Part shown: positions 58,303 to 64,000 of the stretch, in pieces
How the letters are laid out: the number at the start of each line of letters is the position of its first letter
Numbering within the stretch: the stretch's first letter is position 1
Source: CAVVYA01 sp963752345
GTDB taxonomy: Bacteria > Pseudomonadota > Alphaproteobacteria > SMXQ01
NCBI GenBank assembly: GCA_963752345.1
Contig: CAVVYA010000015.1
Location: forward strand, 124,001 to 188,000
DNA length: 64,000 nucleotides
Direction: 5' to 3'
Program-made: the position numbers and the translations under genes
Notes under the pieces: generated by a model
Seen by the model: the letters and a program-made list of their open reading frames with translations, nothing else
What the model was told of the DNA's origin: nothing
Databases searched by the model: none

Positions 58303-59421
58303 CTACTTGCGCGGGCTGAGCCTGGTGACGTGGCCCATCTTGCGCCCGGGGCGCGGCTCGGATTTGCCGTAGAGGTGCAGCTTGGCGCCGGGCTCGGCGA
58401 GGATTTCGCGCCAGCGCAGCACGTCATCGCCCAGCAGGTTCTTCATCACCGCGTCGGAGTGGCGTGCCGGCGAGCCGAGCGGCAGGCCGCAGATCGCGCG
58501 CACGAACTGCTCGAACTGCGACGTGATGCAGCCGTCGATCGTCCAGTGGCCGGAATTGTGCGGCCGCGGCGCCAGTTCGTTGACCAACAGGGTATTGCTG
58601 CGGGTGACGAACATCTCGACCGTGAGCAGGCCGACCAGGTCGAGTGCTTCCGCGATGTGGCGCGCCGTCGCCATCGCCTTGTGGCTGAGGTCGTCGGTGA
58701 TGGCGGCCGGCGCGATCGTGGTGTCGAGGATGTGGTTGGTGTGGCGGTTCTCGACCGGATCGAAGGCCGCCCAGGTGCCGTCCGGCGCGCGCGCGACGAT
58801 GACCGAGATTTCCTTTTCGAATTCGACGAAGCCCTCGAGCACGCCGACCTGCGCGCCGTTCGCGCCGCTCATGGCGGCCCAGGCTTCGTGCAGGTCGGTG
58901 TTGGCGCCGATCATCACCTGGCCCTTGCCGTCATAGCCGAGCCGCACGGTCTTCAGCACCGCTGGCCTGCCGATATCATGCACCGCCTGGGCGAGCTCGA
59001 CCGGGCTCGACGCGCGCCGGTATGGCGCGGTGGCGACGCCGATGCGGTTGAGGAAGGCTTTTTCGTTGAGCCGGTCCTGGGCGACGACGAGACAGTTGCG
59101 GCCCGGCCGCAGCGCTACCAGCGGCTCCAGGATGGCCGCGGTTTCCTCCGGGATGTTCTCGAATTCGTAGGTCACCACGTCGACACCCTGGGCGAAAGCG
59201 GCGAGCGCCGTGGCATCCGTGTAGGGGGCGACCGTGGTCGCGGCGGCGACCTGGGCGGCGGGGCTATCCCGCTCGTCGGTATAGATGTGGCAGCGGTAGC
59301 CGAGACGCGCGGCCGCCATGGCGGTCATGCGGCCGAGCTGGCCGCCACCGAGAATGCCGATGGTCGAGCCCGGTGGAATCGAGGCGGACGAAGAAGTCGG
59401 TGAGGGGGTGCTGCTGGTCAC
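58303..59421 (-). CDS. purK: 5-(carboxyamino)imidazole ribonucleotide synthase PurK
   Basis: ATP-grasp enzyme of purine synthesis, 372 residues, adding bicarbonate to AIR. N-terminal STIGILGGGQLGRMTAMAAARLG, the ATP-grasp centre (RLGYDGKGQVMI near residue 160), and LVNELAPRPHNSGHWTIDGC near 265 are clear. GTG start overlapping the purE stop (GTGA). Works with the upstream purE to make CAIR. Confidence 0.95.
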   Translation of the reverse strand: MTSSTPSPTSSSASIPPGSTIGILGGGQLGRMTAMAAARLGYRCHIYTDERDSPAAQVAAATTVAPYTDATALAAFAQGVDVVTYEFENIPEETAAILEPLVALRPGRNCLVVAQDRLNEKAFLNRIGVATAPYRRASSPVELAQAVHDIGRPAVLKTVRLGYDGKGQVMIGANTDLHEAWAAMSGANGAQVGVLEGFVEFEKEISVIVARAPDGTWAAFDPVENRHTNHILDTTIAPAAITDDLSHKAMATARHIAEALDLVGLLTVEMFVTRSNTLLVNELAPRPHNSGHWTIDGCITSQFEQFVRAICGLPLGSPARHSDAVMKNLLGDDVLRWREILAEPGAKLHLYGKSEPRPGRKMGHVTRLSPRK

Positions 59422-60056
59422 GCTGATTTTGCGAGATGAGGGATGGTGGGGCTGCCTAGGCTTTTTTGCGCGTCCGGCCCTTCGCCGTGCGCCGCTTGCC
59501 GGAGGCCGTCGCGCGCGTCGCGCGGCGCTGGCCGGTCGCCGCTCTGCGTCGGCGATTCATGCACCGCGGCTGTCTGGCGGTCGCGCCAGGCGTCGAGCGC
59601 GGCGGCAATTTTGTCGTCCTGCAGGCCGAGCACGCCGGCGGCGAGCAGCGCCGCGTTAATCGCGCCGGCGCGTCCGATCGCCAGGGTACCGACGGGGATG
59701 CCGGCCGGCATCTGCACGATCGAAAGCAGGCTGTCGAGCCCTTTCATGGCATGGCTCTCGACCGGCACGCCGAACACGGGCAGCGGAGTCATGGCGGCGG
59801 TCATGCCCGGCAAGTGAGCGGCGCCGCCGGCCCCGGCGATGATGACCTGCAGGCCACGGGCGCGCGCCTCGCTGGCGTATTCGTAGAGCCGCCGGGGCGT
59901 TCGATGGGCGGAAACCACCCGCGTCTCATGAGGGATGCGGAGCGCCGCGAGGGTGTCGGCCGCATGCTGCATGGTTTCCCAGTCGGACCGGCTTCCCATG
60001 ATGATGCCGATGAGCGGTGCTTGCGGTGCCCGGGCGCCGGGCTTTTTCTGGGCCAT
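59418..60056 (-). CDS. purE: N5-carboxyaminoimidazole ribonucleotide mutase PurE
   Basis: Mutase of the purine pathway, 212 residues. The core (IIMGSRSDWETMQHAADTL near residue 19, VVSAHRTPRRLYEYA, AGAGGAAHLPGMTAAMTPLPVFGVPV) is complete to about residue 162. The last ~50 residues (AVHESPTQSGDRPAPRDARD onward) are an unusual tail. The stop overlaps purK by four bases, which argues for this frame. Another frame over the same bases gives a very basic Arg/Lys-rich tail ending RKKA; a frameshift there is possible. Confidence 0.92.
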   Translation of the reverse strand: MAQKKPGARAPQAPLIGIIMGSRSDWETMQHAADTLAALRIPHETRVVSAHRTPRRLYEYASEARARGLQVIIAGAGGAAHLPGMTAAMTPLPVFGVPVESHAMKGLDSLLSIVQMPAGIPVGTLAIGRAGAINAALLAAGVLGLQDDKIAAALDAWRDRQTAAVHESPTQSGDRPAPRDARDGLRQAAHGEGPDAQKSLGSPTIPHLAKSA

Positions 60057-60332
60057 GCCGAATGCGATCCTTGAGTCCTGCCGCCTGGCCCCGGGGGTCC
60101 TGCGGGAAGCGGGCATTATAGGAATCGGCGGCTCTTGCGCAATGACCGGCTGTGCGGCGATCGGCGGCGCGCAACCAGGCATGGTCGCGCCAACGAACAC
60201 GGGCAGGCCAAAACGGCCCAAATCCGCGGATGGCAGTCGCAAAACCCCATGAAGATCGGGGAAATCTTTGCTAAGGTGCCGCCGCGATCAAGCACAGGCC
60301 TGCGCGGCCCTGTGTATCCCGGGGGGGATGAT

Positions 60333-61067
60333 ATGAAAATTGGACGTTCGAAGTCTGCCGCGACAAGTGGCGTTGCCGGCACACGTACCGTCGGCCGGGC
60401 TGACAAGCGTTCGTCGCCGGAGGCGTCGGCTGCCAGGACGGTCCAGGATGCCATGTCGATCATGGGCATTCCGGAAGGCGAGCTGACTCCCAAGGTGCGC
60501 AGCGCGATCATGGGCCTGCTGCTCGACGTCGACCGGCTGCGCCAGGAGCTCGAGGTGCAACGCGAGCGCGTCCGCCATCTTGAGAAGCTCGCCGATCAGG
60601 ATGCCCTGGTGCCGATGGCAAACCGCCGGGCGTTCGTGCGCGAACTGGCGCGCATGATCGCTTTCACCGAGCGTTACGACACGCCCGCGAGCTTGCTCTA
60701 TTTCGATATCAATCGGCTCAAGGAAATCAACGACACGCTGGGTCACGCGGCGGGTGATGCGGTCATTCGCCATGTTGCCCATACCTTGATCGACAACGTG
60801 CGCGAATCCGACATTGTCGGCCGGCTCGGTGGCGACGAGTTCGCCGTTCTGCTCTCCCATGCCGATAAGCCGACCGCCGAAGACAAGGCGGCTGTTCTCG
60901 CGGCGACGATAGAAAGCCAGCCCTTCGCGTGGGAAGGCGATCCCATTCCGCTGCAAATCGCCTACGGCAGCTATACCTTCAAGGGGGGCGAGGATCCGGC
61001 CATAGCCTTGGATGCGGCCGACCGTGCCATGTACGCCCGCAAGCAGGAAAGCCGGCTGCACCGCTGA
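60333..61067 (+). CDS. Diguanylate cyclase (GGDEF domain)
   Basis: 244-residue protein making cyclic di-GMP from two GTP. The GGDEF domain covers residues ~90-240 with the active GGDEF motif (RLGGDEFAVLL near 164) and the allosteric RxxD inhibitory site exactly five residues before it (RESDIVGRL). The N-terminal 90 residues are polar with a predicted coil (LLLDVDRLRQELEVQRERVR) instead of a sensor domain. No signal peptide, so cytoplasmic. It is divergent from purE. Conserved positions are intact; the enzyme is predicted active and feedback-inhibited. Confidence 0.9.
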   Translation: MKIGRSKSAATSGVAGTRTVGRADKRSSPEASAARTVQDAMSIMGIPEGELTPKVRSAIMGLLLDVDRLRQELEVQRERVRHLEKLADQDALVPMANRRAFVRELARMIAFTERYDTPASLLYFDINRLKEINDTLGHAAGDAVIRHVAHTLIDNVRESDIVGRLGGDEFAVLLSHADKPTAEDKAAVLAATIESQPFAWEGDPIPLQIAYGSYTFKGGEDPAIALDAADRAMYARKQESRLHR

Positions 61068-61113
61068 CAGTGTCCGCGCGGCGTCAGCGCGTCACCGGGG
61101 CGGTCCGACAGCC

Positions 61114-61326
61114 TCAGGCGATAATGTCGGGCAGCAGTTCGCTCTCCAGGCGCTGGATCTGGTCGCGCAAGAGCAGCTTGCGCTTCTTCAGCCGCTGCAC
61201 GCGCAACTGATCGAACGGTGCCTGTTCCACCACGCGCGCGATAACGTCGTCGAGATCGCGGTGCTCGGACCGCAGATCCTCGAGTTGTTTGCGCATTGCA
61301 TCGCGATCTACCGTCGAATGGTCCAT
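61114..61326 (-). CDS. DUF465 family small protein (YdcH-like)
   Basis: 70 residues. The helical hairpin pattern LEDLRSEHRDLDDVIARV, then RLKKRKLLLRDQIQRLE, is typical of DUF465. ATG at 61326 is preferred; a TTG at 61338 is possible. Family function is unknown to me. It lies between the diguanylate cyclase and pfk genes. A second DUF465 gene is at 63395. Confidence 0.85.
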   Translation of the reverse strand: MDHSTVDRDAMRKQLEDLRSEHRDLDDVIARVVEQAPFDQLRVQRLKKRKLLLRDQIQRLESELLPDIIA

Positions 61327-61549
61327 CGGCACTGCCAAACTATCAAAATATTATGCTCAATTCGAGGGAGGCGAGGATGCTTTGGGAATCCGTAGCGTTG
61401 GCCACAGGCGGCCGGGCAATTCTAAGGCATAGTGTTCCCCAGCCATAGCCAAAGCTCGTTTCGCCTTGGCTTCCCTGGATTTTCGAGTTTTCCTTGAACG
61501 ACGTCTCCGCACACGGTTTCATAAACGAAATTCTCTGGCACGGGCAAGC

Positions 61550-62632
61550 ATGGCACGTATTGGTATCCTGACAAGCGGCGGCGACTGCGCCGGTCTCAAC
61601 GCGGTTATCCGCGCCGTGACCTTGCGCGCCGTGCGGACCTATGGCTGGCAGGTCATCGGCATTCGCCAGGGCACACTGGGCCTGATGTCGCGTCCGCCCG
61701 ACGTCATGGAACTCGGTGTCGAGATGTTCACCGGGTCCGTCCTGCGCGAAGGCGGTACCATCCTCGGCACGACCAATACCGGAGACCCCTTCGCCTTTCC
61801 CAAGCCCGGCGGCGGGGTCGTCGACCGCTCGGCGGAGGTGATCGAGGGTTACCGTATGCTCGGGCTCGACGCGCTCATCGCCATCGGGGGTGACGGGTCG
61901 TTCCGCATCCTGCGGCGCCTGGCGCAGCAGGGCGGCTTCCCGCTGATCGGCGTGCCCAAGACGATCGACAACGACATCGGCTGCACTGAAAACGCCATCG
62001 GCTTCATCACGGCGGTCAATGTCGCGACCGAGGCTCTCGACCGGCTGCAGCCCACCGCGGCGAGCCACCACCGGATCATGATCCTCGAAGTGATGGGCCG
62101 CGACGCCGGCCATATCGCCCTGGTCAGCGGCATCGCGGGCGGCGCCGACGTCATCCTGCTCCCGGAGATTCCGTGGCAGATGGATGTGGTGGTCGAAAAA
62201 ATCCGCAGCATCAAAGCCGAGGAGGGACGTAGCTTCGCGCTCGTCGTCGTCGCCGAAGGCGTCAAGACCGAAGAAGGCAAGCCGGCGACGGTCCAGGATC
62301 CGGCCGGCCGGGTACGCTATGGCGGCATCGGACATTACCTCGAGGCACGGCTTGCCAAGCTGATGGAATTGGAAACGCGGGTGACGGTGCTGGGTCATGT
62401 GCAGCGCGGCGGCACGCCATCGACCACCGACCGGGTGCTGGCGTCGGCCTTCGGCGTCGCCGCTGTCGATCTGGTGGCGGCCGGCAAATCCGATCTCATG
62501 GTGACTTGGCAGAATCGCCGGGTCGTCGACGTGCCGATCGAGAAAACCATCGAGGGCAAATTCGGCGTGAACGTCGACGGCGACCTGGTGCGCACCGCGC
62601 GTGGCCTCGGTGTCTGTCTCGGCGACAAATAG
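61550..62632 (+). CDS. 6-phosphofructokinase (Gly104/Lys124 type)
   Basis: 360-residue phosphofructokinase of glycolysis. N-terminal RIGILTSGGDCAGLNAVIRA is typical; the nucleotide-site GGDGS (IAIGGDGSFRIL near residue 108) and the catalytic PKTIDNDIGCT near 131 are seen. In this family Gly after GGD favours ATP, whereas Lys before TIDND (PKTIDND) occurs in pyrophosphate enzymes and in some ATP ones. The combination therefore leaves the phosphoryl donor open. Length fits the long-chain group III enzymes. ATG at 61550 fits the conserved start. Confidence 0.9.
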   Translation: MARIGILTSGGDCAGLNAVIRAVTLRAVRTYGWQVIGIRQGTLGLMSRPPDVMELGVEMFTGSVLREGGTILGTTNTGDPFAFPKPGGGVVDRSAEVIEGYRMLGLDALIAIGGDGSFRILRRLAQQGGFPLIGVPKTIDNDIGCTENAIGFITAVNVATEALDRLQPTAASHHRIMILEVMGRDAGHIALVSGIAGGADVILLPEIPWQMDVVVEKIRSIKAEEGRSFALVVVAEGVKTEEGKPATVQDPAGRVRYGGIGHYLEARLAKLMELETRVTVLGHVQRGGTPSTTDRVLASAFGVAAVDLVAAGKSDLMVTWQNRRVVDVPIEKTIEGKFGVNVDGDLVRTARGLGVCLGDK

Positions 62633-62665
62633 CCGTGCTACCATGGCCGAAGAAACCGGCAGCCT

Positions 62666-63241
62666 ATGGAGCACCGCCTGATGGATTTCCCGCCGCACCC
62701 GTTCTGGGACTTCGCGCTCGACGTCTACCGCCGTCCCGGCGTGAGCGACGCATGCCTCGAACTGCAGGAACATCAGCAGGTGGACGTCAATCTGCTGCTG
62801 TTCGTCTGCTGGATCGGCGCGAGCGGACGCGGCCGTCTGGACGCGGACGAAATCGCCCTGTGCATCGAAACCGTGCGGCTGTGGCACGATTCCGTCGTGC
62901 GGCCGCTGCGGGCGGTGCGGCGCACATTGAAAGGCGGGCTCGGGGCCGCGCCGGGTGATCTCGCCGACGGGTTGCGCCGTCAGATCCAGGCGCGCGAGAT
63001 CGACGCGGAACATATCGAACAGCTGATGCTGACTGCGGCGATCCCGCGCGAGCCGAAGACGGACGTGGCGCTGCCGCTTCGGGTCAGGGATGCCGGCCAG
63101 AACGCTCTGGCCTATCTCGCGAAGCTTGGCGCGCGCGTGGATAACGCGGCAAGAGCAAGCTTGGCCAATGTCCTATCGGCGGCTTTTCCGGATGTGCCTT
63201 CGGCCGACGTGCGCGCGACGTTGGAGAGCGCGGCGGCTTGA
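62666..63241 (+). CDS. TIGR02444 family protein
   Basis: 191-residue conserved hypothetical. The family pattern FWDFALDVYRRPGVSDACLEL near residue 14 and DVNLLLFVCWIGASGRG near 39 matches TIGR02444 proteins (DUF2390). No enzymatic role known. ATG at 62666 or the more conserved 62681. Follows pfk by 33 bases, so likely the same transcript. Confidence 0.85.
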   Translation: MEHRLMDFPPHPFWDFALDVYRRPGVSDACLELQEHQQVDVNLLLFVCWIGASGRGRLDADEIALCIETVRLWHDSVVRPLRAVRRTLKGGLGAAPGDLADGLRRQIQAREIDAEHIEQLMLTAAIPREPKTDVALPLRVRDAGQNALAYLAKLGARVDNAARASLANVLSAAFPDVPSADVRATLESAAA

Positions 63242-63394
63242 GTTATCGCAACGTTTCCGCCTGTCGTTCGTCACATTGTGACCATTGCGTGGCATAGCCT
63301 CGACTGGTTCGCAGTCTTCTTGCCTGAGCATGCCGATGCGCTATGATGATGGTGCTGAGCTACGCGCGTACTTCAACGGAGAAGGAGAACACGT

Positions 63395-63571
63395 ATGGCT
63401 GTCGAGCAGCATATCGAGAGACTCAAGGCCGACCACGCGTCCCTTGAGTTGGTGATTGTCGAAGAACTTCACCGTCCGCTGCCTGATACCCGCCTGATTG
63501 GCGATCTCAAACGACAGAAGCTCCGAATAAAAGACGAAATCGCGCGCTTGGCGGTCGGCTCGGCCGCCTAA
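63395..63571 (+). CDS. DUF465 family small protein
   Basis: 58 residues, below the usual ORF cutoff. MAVEQHIERLKADHASLELV and IGDLKRQKLRIKDEIARL give the family's helical hairpin. AAGGAG lies just before the ATG (8 bases), a strong ribosome site. It is the second member in the window; the first (61114) is on the other strand. Confidence 0.88.
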   Translation: MAVEQHIERLKADHASLELVIVEELHRPLPDTRLIGDLKRQKLRIKDEIARLAVGSAA

Positions 63572-63716
63572 GCGGTCGCCGCCGCCAGCCGGCTGCTCTG
63601 GGCTGCTCCCGGTACGGTTCCCGGCGAGTTCAGCCCAGGGCAAATCGTCCCGAATCCTGAAGGGAAAAAAACCGCCGGTGGTAGCGGCCGTGCAGAGCTA
63701 TGTCAGGACCGCAAGA

Positions 63717-64000
63717 TCAGCCGAGCGCCGTGGAGTCGTTCGCCTCGGGCGTCGCTTCCGGTGCGGCCGGCTCCTGAGTGGCGCGTTGCGAGGCAGCTTC
63801 CTGGCGGTTCTTGCGCTGCTCCGCGCGGGCCAGGATGCGGCGCGCGCGCTGCACCGCACCATGCAGTTCCTCGAGGCTGCACATGCCGAGGTCGACCGGG
63901 TCGTGCGGCTTGATGTTGCTGGCCTTCCAGTGGGTCTTGCCGCGCACCGCGTTGATGGTCGCCTTGGTCGTGCCGACCAGCTTGCAAATCTGTGCGTCGG
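63717..64000 (-). CDS. trcR: Cell cycle transcriptional regulator TrcR (DUF1013), 5' end outside window
   Basis: C-terminal 94 residues only; the start lies beyond the right edge. The segment DAQICKLVGTTKATINAVRG, then KTHWKASNIKPHDPVDLG and MCSLEELHGAVQRARR, is diagnostic of the alphaproteobacterial DUF1013 protein TrcR, which has a helix-turn-helix. The C-terminal tail (QRKNRQEAASQRATQEPAAP) is polar and variable. It supports an alphaproteobacterial origin. Confidence 0.9.
   Translation of the reverse strand, partial: DAQICKLVGTTKATINAVRGKTHWKASNIKPHDPVDLGMCSLEELHGAVQRARRILARAEQRKNRQEAASQRATQEPAAPEATPEANDSTALG

Overview
The window is GC-rich, gene-dense DNA from an alphaproteobacterium. 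The lineage is suggested by a 3' fragment of the cell-cycle regulator TrcR (DUF1013), a COQ9 homologue, two DUF465 proteins, a DUF1244 protein, a cysteine-poor L36, a GH17-GT2 beta-glucan synthase of the rhizobial NdvB kind, and several solitary TctC-type binding proteins. Hyphomicrobiales (Bradyrhizobium or Xanthobacteraceae relatives) is my best guess; nothing here fixes a genus. I saw no insertion sequences, CRISPR arrays, phage genes or tRNA/rRNA genes.

Layout. 1-9658: urea uptake and hydrolysis, urtBCDE-ureDABC-ureE/F-ureG, with urtA presumably just outside the left edge. 9659-17201: a benzoate-CoA ligase-like gene followed by a Liv-type ABC transporter (binding protein, two permeases, two ATPases) and an alpha/beta hydrolase, which reads as aromatic-acid uptake and activation. 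17400-24600: single genes (2OG-Fe(II) oxygenase, sterol-desaturase family, rpmJ, pyk, MBL-fold hydrolase, N-formylglutamate amidohydrolase family, DUF1244, cupin, membrane protein). 24805-30993, minus strand: an indolepyruvate ferredoxin oxidoreductase gene and two MFS exporters. 31141-43428: small unknown protein, UDP-glucuronate epimerase-like gene, three solitary TctC proteins, a serine protease coupled to an FHA membrane protein, a DUF3859 protein, acyl-CoA synthetase and M3 oligopeptidase. 43432-47502, minus strand: three related secreted alpha/beta hydrolases around a fatty acid desaturase and a small unknown gene. 47593-50452: proton-translocating transhydrogenase pntAA-AB-B. 50579-55124: OsmC/Ohr protein, rpsU, small unknowns, a fourth TctC protein, and a peptide deformylase-COQ9 pair. 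55404-64000: GH17-GT2 glucan synthase, purEK, GGDEF protein, DUF465 genes, phosphofructokinase, TIGR02444 protein and trcR.

The most general observation is technical. At least ten genes with clearly conserved products contain apparent one-base indels (urtE, ureE, benzoate-CoA ligase, livK, hydrolase, sterol desaturase, MBL hydrolase, formylglutamate hydrolase, iorAB, GH17-GT2, perhaps pntAB and urtB). In each, the missing half of the protein continues in another frame. So many in housekeeping-type genes points to assembly or sequencing errors rather than decay, and start and stop positions of those genes should be read with that in mind.

Biologically the most interesting items are the lack of a stop between ureE and ureF with a duplicated His-rich linker, strong hairpins between binding-protein and permease genes in both ABC operons, the protease/FHA-membrane operon, a TctC protein with an extra C-terminal domain, the hydrolase triplet, and an unlisted 36-residue Trp/Arg-rich small gene beside rpsU. 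I do not see a convincing complete new system; the protease-FHA pair is the nearest candidate.
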